Source: Knufia peltigerae
Lineage: Eukaryota > Ascomycota > Eurotiomycetes > Chaetothyriales > Trichomeriaceae
DNA: 64,000 nt
Reading direction: 5' to 3'
Assembly (NCBI GenBank): GCA_030247855.1
Contig: JAPDRN010000063.1
Span: 1 to 64,000 of the forward strand
A program made the translations under genes and the position numbers. The notes under the pieces were generated by a model. That model did not search any database. It saw only the letters and a program-made list of their open reading frames with translations, and was not told the DNA's origin. This document shows positions 1-12,931 of this stretch, piece after piece (positions within the stretch are counted from its first letter, which is position 1; each line of letters begins with the position of its first letter).

Positions 1-591
1 CTCAAATTCACTTCAATCATGCACGACGCGCTGAGGGAATAAAATTAACATTCATCATGTGCCTGGGACGAGAACTCTTCGCCTGGGCATCTGGGCATGG
101 GGGTAAATGAAGTACCTGATAGGGGACTAGAAGTCGCGAGACACGATGGTGACATGACTTCTGGACTGCGCTCGGGGGATGTCGTCACCCATAGCACTCA
201 ATCACTGCCCTTATCAACTCCCAACAGATGCTATTTCCAATATTGGTACGGAGCACGGAGCAAATATCTGTTAGGGGCCAGTCAGAAACCAAATGGAAGT
301 CTTCATGCGTGCAGCATTGCTCTTCACTGTACGTAGTACTTGGGGGCATCTAGAAGCGATCGCTTGACTGGAGGACTGCCTAAGTGAAATCTCTCCCCTC
401 ACTGCCAGCTTCACTGCCCAGGTGCTCAGAGAACACGCCCCCAGAATAATTGTCCCGGTGAGGCGACGCTGATTGGGGCGTCATTCTCCAGTCAACTCCC
501 GCATCACGAACGCGACTCTCTTTTTCGCAGTCTTCCGTCTTCCGGAACCACGGCATCACTCTCAACCAGACCCTCGTGAGCTCGCAAGGAG
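1..591. other. Upstream region, no gene seen
   Basis: This is the 5' flank and probable leader of the Zn2Cys6 gene that starts at 592. Open frames here are short and show no recognisable family or splice structure. A gene running off the left edge of the window cannot be excluded. Confidence 0.5.
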
Positions 592-2967
592 ATGGCACGA
601 AGTATCAATGGTCGCGATCAGTCTGGCGATGATCCGGCTTCCTCGTTCGCAGCCCCCGCCAACTCGCAGTTCGATGCATCCTCCTTTAACTTCCCTATCG
701 ACACCCAGCTGGCTGCCATGAATCCAAATTATGGCATGTCGACCTATCCACGAGATCTGGACGATCCTACTGCATCACTGGCTCACTCTGGCGCAGCACA
801 GCTGAGTAGCCTTGCGACACCTTCCAACGGCGCAGATGCCTCCATGGCCCCCCCTCAGACACCCAACCAAGCGTCCTTCATGTCTACGCGCAAGAGCGTC
901 GACGGCCTGTCTGATGCGATGCAAATTCCTCTGACTGGGGACAAGAGAAAGCGGTCAAAGACATCACGCGCATGCGATGAATGTAGAAGAAAGAAGGTAT
1001 GCTCTTTGAGTCTCTCACACGTAGCTGCCGAGACTGACTCAACAAGGTTCGATGCGATGCGCCGACTGAAGCTGATGGCACACCCAAAACCTGTACAAAC
1101 TGTCAGAAAACTGGAGTGACCTGTGAATTCGAACGCAAGCCTATGAAGCGTGGACCGTCCAAAGGGTAGGATTGGTACAAGATCTTGGTGTCTTTCTGCT
1201 GACCGTTATTGCAGTTACATCAAAGAATTGGCGGAACGCGTTCAGCAAGTCGAACACGTACAGAAGCAAGCGTTGCGGCAGTCTGTCGACGGGACTTCTA
1301 ATTTTGCTGGTTACGCTGAAGCTTTTTCACCTGACGAAGCCACTACCAGACGAAACTTTTCTTTTCCAGATCCACGCAGCCCTTTCGCGCCGTCTGATTT
1401 TCAGCGCGACCGAATTCCTAGTACTGGTGCCTGGGGCAATGTCGCTCCGAGCTTACGATCTCGAGACACAGGAAGTCTAGCAATCGCACCCGATCAGCCT
1501 CTTCCTGAAAGTGTCTCTAGTCAAGAAGCCGTCAAAATGGTGGCGGAAAGCGTCAAGCCCTTTTGGTCCGAGATCGACTCACCTCCTCCGCCAAAACGAG
1601 CGCGTCTTGACGATACTTATGCGAAACTCGAAAAGTTCGACATCAGTGAAAAACACTTGAACAACTACTACACGCATGTGCATCCACACTTTGCGCTTCT
1701 TCCACAAGCCAACTCTGTTATAGAGTTGGTTTCCAACTCTGTCCCGGCCATGCAACACGCCTTCGCTCTCTCCATTGAGCTGTTAGATAGCAGCCACAAT
1801 GAGTCTGCCGTCAATGGCAACCAGCGTGATCAGCCGTCTGCGCCCTCTCATAGACGCGATCTCCCAACCACAGCTTTCGACACCTTTCATGATTTGACAA
1901 TATTCGTGGTATCTGTGGCGCAGGACGCAGCCTCTAATACCCTCCCTGACAATCTTACTTCTCTTTGGACGCTTCTTCTCCTGGCGGCAGCATGCGACAG
2001 TGATGTCAACCAAATCACCGGCCCAAAGGCAACGAAAAACGATCTTCTCGCTTCAAGTCTGCGGGTCATCCATCATCTCAAGCCAAGAGTTACACATATC
2101 GTCACTGATGAAATGGACGCAGACCAAATCGATGAGATTGTGAAACAAGCCTTCAGCTGTCAATGTTTGATGTCCAAGTTACATGATCTAAGCTCAGGAT
2201 CGTACGCCAGACCGCTGACTCCATTAGAACTGCAAGATAAGGAGGCCATGGTAGGACCTGCTGATACAGCCAAGATGCCTGCTGAAGCAGGGTTCCTTGC
2301 TCAATCTTCCAACATCATTACCATGGTCACTTGTTTACTTCACCTGGACTCGTACAGCTTTTCAGGATCACAAGCGAAGCGCATTCTTACCTTTGGTCTG
2401 TTCGAAAATACACTGAAGAGTTCTCCTACGCTCAGTCTCGACTCTCCTTTTGTGCGCCAAGTCAAACTGCTGCTCGAATTGCTCACAGCACGGTACCCAG
2501 ATACTGAGTTCAGTCCCATGATCGTCCTCCTGAAGGCTACACAACTCACCGACTTCCTCACAACCGAGGCTGCGACATACCCACACTTCAGTCCTTTCGA
2601 TATGCACTGTTGGTCTCTTGCAACCATCACATTCTGTGAACTCGCTATGCATGCCAAATCAGACGTGTATACCAAGCCAGCCCTGGAGAATATGCTTCGC
2701 TTGAAATCGGCTCTTCAACAAAAGTCGGAGTTCTTTCATAAACAATATGGCTATGCATTCTTCTGGTCTCCGGAAAAGAGTGTCGCAGATGAATATCGAA
2801 TGTCTCACTGGGCAGACTGCTTGGTTAACATGATCGACGATGTCACAGCGAGATCATCGACATTGGGAGAAGGCGCGAACGATGATACACTAGTCTTGCC
2901 AAATTTCTCTCTGCTGTTAATGCAGGGTTGGTTCCGCGCACTGTATCACTACCGATGGAAGGATTAG
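592..2967 (+). CDS. Zn2Cys6 transcription factor, Rgt1/COL-26/BglR-like
   Basis: Spliced CDS join(592..996,1047..1165,1215..2967), 758 residues. Both introns have GT/AG ends and are about 50 nt. The binuclear zinc cluster is seen as C128-x2-C131-x6-C138-x12-C151-x2-C154-x6-C161. It is followed by a basic linker reading MKRGPSKGYIKEL that joins exons 2 and 3 and leads into a short heptad region. The linker is typical of the Rgt1/COL-26/BglR group of glucose-responsive regulators, known from yeast, Neurospora and Trichoderma. The remaining 550 or so residues resemble the fungal middle homology region. Intron 1 splits the zinc cluster, which supports the join. By family it is a nuclear DNA-binding regulator, likely of carbon sensing. 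Assignment to glucose control is inference from the linker. The C-terminus at 2967 is plausible, but a further 3' exon is not excluded. Confidence 0.85.
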
Positions 2968-3728
2968 TCGACGCTGCGATTATCTGGAATATGCCATGGA
3001 TCCAGGCATGAGGAGTAATCAGAACTTCCATCGCCATCACGAGATGACAGAGGAGAAATGAATTACGAATGGTCAACGACATGAGGACAGAGCTTGTGGT
3101 CCTGGAACTGTGGAGATGTCTTCTCTATGAGACGCCAGAAGACGAATATGTTTGGAGGGGGAGAATGATTCGCAAAACGACAACCCTCCCACTCAGCTTT
3201 TGACTCTCGCAGCTACGAGCAGCCACCAGCTTGAACGAACGGAGGTTGTACACTAAGGCTGAGACTTGCTGGCTGGCCACCTTGATGTTAGAGTTTAGCG
3301 CAGAACATGAGCTCAATTGTATGTAACACTCTCGACCAAGGTCGATGACAAGAATCATGAAAGGCTGCCAGTTCTTCATCATCAACGAAATGCTCCAACC
3401 TAGACATGTAGTGCAGATCAAAAGTACCCTGTATTGTGTCCATGTTCTCCAAATCTGATCTCGAACTGCGGCGAAAATTTCCCCACGCAGGAACATCTGC
3501 TTCTTGTACTCCGTCAAAACGATTTTATTCCAAGAGTAGCTGGTGATGATCCTTGATGTTCCGTAGCTCACCGGTACTGAGACTGTACCCAACATCTCCC
3601 CGTCTGCTTGCGTACATACGGAAACAACGCAAACCTCAGCAGTTGCCGCAAAAGGTCACATCATCAGCCAACCGTCCCGTCCGCAGCGAATTCTTGAATA
3701 TATCGACGCTATATTCTCAGCAAACATT
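2968..3728. other. Intergenic, no supported gene
   Basis: This lies between the zinc-cluster regulator and the pseudouridine synthase. A minus-strand frame of 156 codons (3125-3595) and shorter frames on both strands are open, but none has a recognisable family or consistent splice signals. It probably holds the 3' UTR of the first gene and the promoter of the second. Confidence 0.5.
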
Positions 3729-5725
3729 ATGGGTTCAAAGAATTTTGCTCGGGGAGGCAACAAAGGTGGCGGAAGAGGTCGCCACGGTAAGAAGAGAGAT
3801 TTGGGCCGAACGGAATGGGCGTAAGTTTCTATGGCAAACCACTCCATTTTTCGCCCGACATTGCAGGACTGACTCGCTAAGAAAAACAAAAGGAGACAAA
3901 CGACAGCGTAACGAAGACGAACAAGCCTCGAAGCGACAGCGAGTTGACGATGGCAAACCCGAGTTACCGATCTATGCGACCAAGTTCAGCGACGAAGTCC
4001 TGGCTGCGGAAGAGAGAAGACCCAAGAAGAAGGTAGCAGTCCTCATCGGCTATGCAGGCACAGGTTACAGGGGAATGCAATTGTGAGACACTTTTTGTTT
4101 GGGTTTTGAACATCATGACGAGGTGAACATACTGACCACCACTGGTTAGTACCCATGACCACAAAACCATCGAGGGTGACCTCTTCAAAGCATTCGTCGC
4201 TGCGGGGGCCGTTTCGAAAGCCAATGCCGACGATCCCAAAAAGTCCTCGTTTGTGCGATGTGCGCGAACTGACAAGGGTGTCCATGCCGCAGGCAATGTC
4301 ATTTCTTTGAAGTTGATCGTCGAAGACGAAGACATCGTCCAAAAAATCAATGACAATCTGGTTCCACAGATACGAGTTTGGGGCTTTGAAAGGACGATCA
4401 ACAGTTTCAGCGCATACCAGATGGTCGACTCGCGGATATACGAGTATCTTATTCCTACGCACAGTTTCCTACCCCCTCATCCCAGTAGTTTTCTGGGGAG
4501 AGCACTCGAAGAGTGGGCCCAGAAGAAAGACGATCTAGAAAAGTACAGGGAAAGACAGGAGGAAGTCGCTGGCTATTGGGAAAAGGTCGATAAGGAGATC
4601 ATTGAGCCAATACTGGCCGAGTACGATGATGATATTAGGAGTATTCTCCAAAAGGCGCTTTGGATGAAGTCTGGCGACCCTGATGCGCCAGCAAGCGAGG
4701 AGCAGGGACTTATCGACCTTGAAGACGTCTACCACGAAAGCGAGGGCAGTGAAGCTTCCCAAAATGATTTGGGGAAATCTGATGAGAATGGGACATCATC
4801 CGAACAAGCAGTCAAAGGTGCCGTTGTCGACAAGTCACAAGGAGAGAACGAACAAAACAACAGGGCAAACGGCACGACTGCTGATGAAGTGACCGAGGAA
4901 GCTGAAGCAGTAGATGGAGATGGTCAGGCCAAAGCCACTGGCAAACCATCGCGGAGCGCAACTTTGCAAGAAGCCATGAAACGCCTTCGTCAAGCCTACA
5001 TAACGGCCAAAAGAGCCTATCGAATCCCCAAAACCCGTCTCGACCGGATCCAAGATGCCCTGAATTACTACCAAGGCACTCGCAACTATCACAATTTCAC
5101 CGTTCAGAAAACGTACGACGACGCATCAGCGAAGCGAGTCATCAAGTCCTTCGTCGTGAACCCCGAGCCAATTCTCATCAACGGCACCGAATGGCTCAGT
5201 ATGAAAGTCCACGGTCAGAGTTTCATGATGCACCAGATCCGCAAGATGGTGGCGATGGTTGCGCTGGTCGTGCGATGTGGTTGTGACCCAGATCGGATCA
5301 AAGACAGCCTGGGCCAAGATAACATCTCGATCCCCAAGGCGCCCAGTCTGGGCCTTTTGCTGGAAAGGCCCGTCTTCGATTCCTACAACAAACGGGCCAC
5401 GAGTGAGATGTCCAAGGAAGCGATCGACTTTGACAAGTACAAGACCGAGATGGACGCGTTCAAGCAGAAACAGATTTATGAGCGCATGTACGAGGATGAG
5501 GAGAATATGAACGTCTTTGGAAATTTCTTCAACCACGTTGACAATTTCCCGATCGAGACGTTCCTTTTCGTCACGTCTGGTGGAATCGAGGCAACAAAAG
5601 TGCCTGTCCGACATGATGAGAAGATCGACAAGGAAGAACAAGCACTCGTCGAGGCCGACGTGGATGGCAATGGAGATAGTGATGTGGATGAAAACGTCAG
5701 GGATAATCATGGTGATGAAGGATGA
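3729..5725 (+). CDS. PUS1: tRNA pseudouridine synthase 1 (TruA/Pus1 family)
   Basis: Spliced CDS join(3729..3786,3893..4082,4150..5725), 607 residues. It isomerises uridine to pseudouridine in tRNA, and Pus1 also acts on other RNAs, mainly in the nucleus. The catalytic aspartate is D124 in the RTDKGVHA motif. The N-terminal GYAGTGYRGMQ strand and the C-terminal FMMHQIRKMVAMV helix are classic TruA elements. The protein is longer than bacterial TruA because of a basic glycine-rich N-terminus and an acidic insert of about 100 residues in the middle (about 4690-4950). The start at 3729 was chosen because it gives a short Gly/Arg-rich leader that splices in frame to the conserved core. The ORF ends 202 bp from the convergent methyltransferase gene. 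Confidence 0.92.
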
Positions 5726-5927
5726 TTTACTACGTTGAAGTTGCTGAATAGCGTCGCCTTTCTTGAGCAATGAATTGATGGTATCAGAATATGAGGCCAT
5801 ACTACCCACCACACCTTTTCCAGATTTCAGCACAATCGTTTGCCGTATCGAACTTGACTGACTAGCTGAGCTGAACCACTACAACGATTCGAACCCAACC
5901 AGAGTTCCGTTTTCCTCCCCGAGCCCC

Positions 5928-6991
5928 TCAAGGCACTTCGATGACTGTGGCGGCCAATACGATTTTCTGGTTCAGAAAAGAAGCAAAAGTCAGTTTCAAT
6001 GATTTCTTTTTTTCTTTTTTCTTTCTTTCAGGGGTTTCCTGGAGTTATCGTTGGAAGGGGTTTGAAAAAGGGGGGGGGACTCACAGCCATTTTTGCCTCC
6101 GTCTCGTATCTCTCGACGTGATACTTGTTCGAATCTTCGAGGTATTGATTGAAATCGGGGGTACCAGGGACGTCAGTGTTGTCAGCCAGGATCAGAGTTC
6201 CTTTACGGAGAACTCTCAAGTTTTCACACTCTTTGAGGTCCGGTAGGTATGCTTCTTGCCTGCAAATTACGCAAAAGGAGAGGTTAAAAAGTTGGAATGA
6301 TGACGATGGGTCTTTTGGTGAGGTACGGTGAGGTCAGGACAGCGTCCAAGTGACTCACCAATGATCAAAGAACATGACGTCCACGGTGTCGATTTGTCCC
6401 TCGGTTTTGATTTTGCGAATGGTCTCCGCCGCCGGTCCGTCGAGGACGGTGACGACGTCGTCGAGGCCGGCGAGGGCGATGAGGTCTCTCGCGACCGACG
6501 CAATGGTCTCGTCGAGTTCGGTGGTGAAGACCTTGCAAGTCTCCGAGGTGGACTCGTTCAACTTTTTCAACGAGTCTCCCCATCCTATCGCGGACATGCC
6601 GACGTAACAGCCCAATTCGACCAACGTCTTCGGTGGAGGGTCGAGTTTCGACAACAGGTCGTTGCACTTGTCGATCTTGGCCCGGCCTAGAGTGATCATG
6701 CCCTTTTTGGCGTTGTATTCGCTGATGGCGTCTATGACCGCTTGAGGGTCGTTGCGGAGTTTGGTTTCGACGTCGGGTCGGGAGAAGATGTAATCTCTCA
6801 GACCCACTTCGCGACCGTCGTTGAACTGGAACAGAAACGAAAGGGGGATAGAGTTAGTGTTGTGGTGATGACGGCAAGGAGGAAGATGAGGTTGTCAACG
6901 GTAGAGGAACAATACTTACACCAAAGGCATCCGATGTGAATGGTTGACGTGCACCAAAGGTATCAGAGGTGAATGTATTTGGTGGTGGCAT
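5928..6991 (-). CDS. Catechol O-methyltransferase-like SAM-dependent methyltransferase
   Basis: Spliced CDS complement(join(5928..5966,6085..6259,6359..6825,6920..6991)), 250 residues. It should transfer a methyl group from S-adenosylmethionine to a hydroxyl of a catechol-like substrate. Visible elements are the SAM-binding motif VELGCYVG near residues 93-100, FFDHW with D178, and LADN with D205-N206; the last two match metal-ligand positions in the mammalian COMT fold. The first exon encodes a 24-residue leader with a repeated FTSD(A/T)FG phrase. Exons 1-3 are well supported. The last exon (12 residues) rests only on splice signals and an in-frame stop. The substrate is unknown. No biosynthetic partners lie next to it. 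Confidence 0.85.
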
Positions 6992-7742
6992 TTTTGTTTT
7001 CCTTTAGGGAGTAGTGGTGGTATGATATGTTTTGGTATATCGAGCCTGTTGAACTCGTCCCGATGGTGGTGATATACTACTAGCAAAGTGATATGGTGAA
7101 CGAGGATGGTCTTGGTGGTTTTTTACCTTTACAAACGACCAAGACGACACGATTCTTTTTGACGATGAAGGGTTTGGGAAAAAGGTTCTCATGGTCATGT
7201 TAGATCTGGTATGTTTTGTCTATTGTGATACATATATATATATATATTCTATACCTCTCAAATAGATTCAAGTTAAATGCGCTTTCGGCCGATATCCTCA
7301 AAAATAAAGCGAGGAACACCGAGGTCAGGATGAGATAGATATCCATACACACACACAAAGCATCCACTTTTATCACGATGATCATGGAGGATGTTTGTCC
7401 ACATTTCGATTGAGATGTCACACGGTAAAAATAGGCAACAATGATTCAGGAATCAGGTATTCATATGCCATAATCCTAGTTCAAGAGATACGTAAATATC
7501 TTATCAATCTTCGGTCGAATCGGCCTCGGTGAAATTCGGTGTTATCGAGCTGACAGTTTCAACATCACCAGACTATGTCAACCTCATGTCCTTGTTTCCT
7601 TTCCCTTTTCAATTCAAACAGTATATACGGTACCAACTAGGTAGTGCTTACCATCAGTAAACAGTCTTTTTTTTCTTCTTTTTTTTTTTTTACAAACGAG
7701 GCCGGGTCATAATATGAAGCTCCAGTTAAAAGGCATGAGAAC
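6992..7742. other. Divergent promoter region, low complexity
   Basis: This spacer separates the minus-strand methyltransferase from the plus-strand membrane protein. It holds an (AT)n tract around 7228-7246 and a T/C run around 7664-7692. No gene is supported; the spacing fits a bidirectional promoter. Confidence 0.5.
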
Positions 7743-9010
7743 ATGACGAATCTGACGCTCTTACCAATTCTACTCCTGGCCAACCCATCCATCATCCCAC
7801 CCCTTCAAATCTATCTGGCTCAAAGGGGTCGACCGGAATGGCGAGACTGTCTACTGTTTTGCTTGGGTGCTCAAAAACCTTTGGTACCCACGAGTTTGAA
7901 TCAAGGGGAATACCCTGCGTGTGCCGCCATGACTACAGGGGTAAGTTGGTTGACATTTTGACTGATTTTTCCTTCTCTCTCTCTCTCTCCCTCTCCCTGT
8001 GTATGGTTCAACTATTCTTCACAAAATGGTTCAAACACTTGTCCACGATGTATCATTTCACGTCGACGTTGTCACCGGTGGAATTGGAGAGTCATACCAT
8101 GGTTTGCGAGAACTGTTTTCCTATCCATCCACCCCATTTTAACGGGGTTCAAATCTTGATTTAATTCTTGACCTTGTCAACACACTCACTCATACCTCTT
8201 TGTTTTCGGTTCAAGTACGTTTTTCGTGTCGAGAATCAAGCCACGGTAATGTACCTACAAAGAATGTCAAAGACAGGACACCTCGTCACCATGGAGGTTT
8301 CGTCTTTCGACCAGAAATCATCATTCCAAAAACCTCGACCATGTACAACGACAATGACGGTACTCTACCTGCCGCATTTGTTATTGGTACATCACTTCCT
8401 CACCGCCCCGACATGGGACAAATACTTCTTGTCGACCTTGTCCATCCTGATCTTCTCTCGGATCCTATCGATCTTTGTCCTCGGCACCAAAATTTCACCG
8501 TCGTGGCACGGTGAATCGGAACCAGGGGTTCAAGGTGACCTGCTCATTCTACTGTCCGAGGATCGTTGGGTGAGGATGAAAGGTCCAGTCGACCATCTCA
8601 AGTCGGTCACTTCGGGTGGTTGGTTGTCCAAACCACCGTCACGCCCATCGACCTTGACGCACGACTTTCTCGACTCGACGTCTCAACTTCTTGTCCACGT
8701 CGCCGTCATCGTCTTGGCCAGCGCCCCAGACACGGAAAAGATCCTCGTCGTAACTTTCGCCCTACTTTCCCACGTCGTCCTGTCACTGTACAACGCCGTC
8801 ACCACACGACCCTTGATCATGAAAGGATGTCAGGTCAAATTGTCCTCCGACCAAACCAGTGTCAAAAAGTACCCTCGTAGACTCATCATGGCACGAGAAT
8901 TGATACGAGAAATGGGTAGGAGTGACTTCGCTTTGAAATTAGGCTTGATCAATGCCGACGAAATAAGCAGTTCCACGGGCAGACTGAAAGACGAGATAGT
9001 CACCATGTAA
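7743..9010 (+). CDS. Conserved fungal membrane protein of unknown function
   Basis: Tentative CDS join(7743..7940,8216..9010), 330 residues. The second exon is strong. It holds several hydrophobic segments, then the block WHGESEPGVQGDLLILL followed by SEDRWVRMKG and DHLKSVTSGGWL, then two more hydrophobic stretches and a basic tail. I associate that block with an uncharacterised family of fungal integral membrane proteins. The first exon has the phrase PPLQIYLAQRGRPEWRDCL and ends at a GTAAGT donor at 7941. The acceptor at 8214-8215 joins in frame, but the resulting 275-nt intron is long for this window, so a small middle exon may be missing. It converges on RPA135 with a 199-bp gap. I assign no function. 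Confidence 0.65.
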
Positions 9011-9209
9011 AAACAGATACCGTTTGTGGGTGTTGTAGGATTTGGACATTTTGGTTCCATCCAGTCATGTTCATAATTTCATACCAGACACAGCAAAAAA
9101 AGTGACCAAAGTTCCACGCCAAACCGACCCAATGCAATGCTATGCGTTCGTTGGTACTTCTCACGGAAAGGGCCGTACAGAGAGATATTTACAATGCTCG
9201 TGCTCAATC

Positions 9210-12200
9210 TCAATTCTCAATCTGGAATGATGTTCGGACTCCCATGGCAGCCAATTCGACCTGTTGCACCCACAATCATTAGTTATCAAAATCAACGAAA
9301 AAGCGATGAAAAGGGGCGAAGGTAGTCAGGGGTGACTTACATCCAAATACCGCAAAACCCCAGGAACATTCACGACAGTGGTATCATCACCACCGACGTA
9401 TTTCCTCCCGGCCCCATCTTCCCAGATGGTCATCTTGCTATCATCGAACGTCGCAGGTCGAGCACAAGCTCGACACCTAACGACGCCACTGGGTTCGACG
9501 CGACCACCTCTCTTTCCCACCGTGAACTGGTTCGGCACCATCATGGTACTCAAGAAGCTGCCGCAGGTCCGACACACCCACGCACGGCTCTTGTCACTGC
9601 AGTCCATCAGGCGATCTTGCAACAGGTACGCGCAACCGTGTGCAATCAGAGAATCTCTCTCCATTTCGCCCACACGGATACCACCACCTTTACTCCTACC
9701 CTTGATCGGCTGACCGTGGAGGGCGTTGACCGGACCCGTCGTACGGACCTGGAACTTGTCGCTAACCATGTGTCGCAACCTTTGGTAGTACACGACACCG
9801 ATGTAAATATCGGCCGCGAATTCCTTGCCGGTGATACCACTGTACATGGGCTCGTTGCCGTAGAAATTGTACCCGGCCTCACGGAGCTGGTCGCCGAAGA
9901 AGTTGCCCGCCGTGTTATCCTCATCGAACGAGAATGGGGTACAATCTTGTGCCAGACCGTGAAGAGCACCGGACTTGCCTGCGAGTGACTCGACAAACAT
10001 ACCGATCGTCATCCGAGACGGGAAAGCGTGTGGGTTGATGATGACATCAGGCTGGATGCCCGTCTCACTGTACGGCATGTCCTCGCTAGGCCACAGCATC
10101 GAGCACACACCTTTCTGACCGTGACGGGACGAGAACTTGTCTCCAATGATCGGCCTTCGAGGAATCCGGTACTTGATGCTTATCGCTTGACATGGCTGAT
10201 CGCCGCTTTCAGACCCAATTAGTCGGATCTGGTCGATGTATGCCTCCTCCGCGTCTTTGTATTTGAAGTAACTGGTCTTTCCGTCCAGGTTCTTCAATTT
10301 CCCCTGAGATGGATCGAACATGACAGTGTGGTATGCCAGAACGATGTCGCCTTCGGAGACCTTGGTGCCGATGGGGGGAAGACCATCCTCATCAAGTTTA
10401 TTGATAGCTTCCTTAGAGATGTTCGAGTCGGCCTCGGCAAAGCCAAACAGTGATTTGATCTCTGTCTTGGATCGGGGGTTACGCGACTTTTCGTCTAGGT
10501 GGTACACTTTTGTCTTGTAAATAACACCATCACCAAACCCACGTTCATGGGCGGATTTGTTGATAATCATGGCGTCGTCCATGTCGTACCCTGTGTACGA
10601 AATGACGGCGACAACCGCGTTCATACCATTGGGGAAGTTGTCGAGACCATATTCGTTGTACAAGGGTGGTCTGACGACAGGTGTCTGGCCCGTCTGAAGA
10701 AGATAGGCTTTGTTGTCGGTTCGACACATCAAATTCGATGAAGGCGTACCCATAGCTTGCTTGCTCATCTGGCATTGATACATGTTTCTGGGCGATTGAT
10801 TGAAGTCGGAGAAAGGGGTCATGTTGGCGAGGATGGAGAGAATGTTCGTCGGCTTGTATTCGATGTGTGTAGTCAGGTTGGGGATGATGTCAGCATCAAC
10901 GCATGCAATGTTCATGTATTGCTGTTCAAAAGGTCCAACATAGTCGAGCTTGTCTGCAGGAATGTATCTGACAGGCCGTAACATGCGAGAAGGATCGGTG
11001 AACAGGTAAAGTCCAGGATACAAACCCCCGTTTGAGGTAGGAACAAGTCCAATCTCGAGTTCATTCGGGATGTTGTGTTCACCGTTTACTTTCCAGTGTC
11101 GCAGGAGTTGAGAAATCTCTCGCGCTCGTTGTGCAGGGCAGTAACCGATAATTCGTCCGTCGAGCTGAATCGAGAGGCTATCCTTGACTTCTATATCGGG
11201 GACTGATGAAAGACCGAGTTGGACAACGGCTTTTTCAATACCAGAAGTATCGATTTTCTTGATTTGAACCATACATTGGTGGGCAAGGTGATTCAACAGA
11301 CCACAGGGCGAACCATCCGGAGTATGCACAGGACATAAGAAACCCCAGCTTTCTGGCAACAGCTTCCGCACCGTCGTTGTTTTCAACTGTGCAAAGAAAG
11401 TACCTCGATGTATACATCTGAAATGACTAATGAATCGGTAGAAGTTGATTTTTTCGGCGACGATCGTGAAACCAGATGTTTGTGATAAATCCAAACCCGT
11501 TTGACTTACGAGATTTCCCGTGGACAGAAAATATTCCAGCTTTCCTCCTATATTCTCGTTGGTTCTTCGAACGATTTTGGGTAAGAAGTCTGCTTCAAAG
11601 CTCGGGTCGGTATATTTGGCATCGTTCTTGTTTCTCAACCACTCGCGAGCAGCTAGTCCGATGGACATCAGCCAATCATGAATACCCTCTTTCAAAATCA
11701 TGCCGTACAAAAAGCCTCCGAGCAGAATTTCTTGGTTGGATACTGCATCAGGATTGTCTAGTGCGCAATCACCAGCAGCCATGGCGTACAACTTTCGGAT
11801 CATAAACAACATCATTTGAAATTTGTCGTTATTCTGGGCAGGTGTGACATCGACATTGCCGAGATGTGGTAGGACGACTTTTCTTAGAAAATCCTCTCCA
11901 ACCTTTTCATCCGACATTGTAATAGGATTCCCTAGGACGGGTCGGAATTTCTCGCCCAGGTAGGCCAGCGTCTGTGCTTGCGTCTTGAGGTTATAGGCTT
12001 TGTATGTCCGCAGGAGTAATTCGGTTCTGTCGGTGACGAAGGAGTTTGCAGACTTGGTGGCCGATACGCCAATGATGCCCTCCGCGATTTCTCGGTCATT
12101 GGTTTCGACCAGGGCCTTGAGGATCATGACTGCCGGGACAAGGTATTCGTTTTTCCTCCATGAAAACCGGAAAGTGACATTGCCATCTGTGAGGTAGTGA

Positions 12201-12931
12201 AGGACATTGGTTTGAGAAGTCTGATCAGGTCTGACCGAACGTATCTGGACACCGTATTTGGAGAAGGTAGGGCCCCTATTGGTGAAGGAGTTTCGTTCAA
12301 TGGCCATCGGATAATTTCTTTTCGATGCTATAAGCATTCGTATGAGCTTCTCGTTGCCGTTCACGATGAAGTAACCCCCCATTTCCTCCGACTCTTCCTT
12401 ATATCGAACCATTTCTGCCGGAGAGAACTTTTCCAGATGGCATTTATTCGAACGAAGCATGATGGGCATTTGTCCAACATCTCGTATTGACTCTTTCCAG
12501 TCGCCATTATTTATTCTGTATTGTAACCGCGCCCTCAGCTTGCCTCGGTACGTGGCATGTCGTTCCCGACACTCTGAAGGGTAGATGTTTCGATCTTGGA
12601 GGCTGAACTTGTTGGAGGGTGGGAGGACAGCCTTTTCCAGGATAACCTCGGTGACTCTTAAGTCTAGCTTGTTCCTTGGAATCGATCGATTGGGATTCCG
12701 TAAGTCGCCATCAACGACCGTATGTGTGCCAATATCTTTCAGCGCTTCGTCGATCAACTTTTCGCCCCATATCGCATTGAAGGATTCGATGTGCGGTTTT
12801 ACTGCTGCTTGAAGGGCTGGAAATGCGCTCTGATCTTTCGGTGTGTTACGAAACAGCTTGTGTCTCTTGACAGTGTCGTATTCTACCGACCACTTCGGCC
12901 GAGTCTGCGTAACTGTGGTGGTGGACGACAT
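9210..12931 (-). CDS. RPA135: DNA-directed RNA polymerase I subunit RPA2 (A135)
   Basis: Spliced CDS complement(join(9210..9260,9341..12931)), 1,213 residues, against about 1,200 in yeast. This is the second-largest subunit of RNA polymerase I, which makes the large rRNA precursor in the nucleolus. The N-terminal HKLFRNTPKD and HIESFNAIWG phrases are specific for the Pol I paralogue. The beta-subunit core is intact, including GDKFSSRHGQKG and the C-terminal zinc-binding CRTC...CRAC pair near residue 1120. An 80-nt intron (9261-9340) leads to a last exon encoding VELAAMGV, the usual end of the family; without it the protein would stop early. An upstream in-frame Met at 13072 would add 47 non-conserved residues, so 12931 was preferred. 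Confidence 0.95.

Noticed and set aside
3125..3595. Minus-strand frame of 156 codons between the first two genes
   Set aside because: No family, no splice support, and other frames of the same stretch look equally protein-like, so this is weak evidence for a gene.
5880..5905. GGTTCGAATC-like word on the minus strand, resembling a tRNA T-loop
   Set aside because: The flanking bases do not form a T-stem or acceptor stem, and no D or anticodon arm fits upstream.
7972..8000. CT-rich run as a possible functional repeat
   Set aside because: It lies inside the predicted intron of the membrane protein gene and is an ordinary low-complexity tract.
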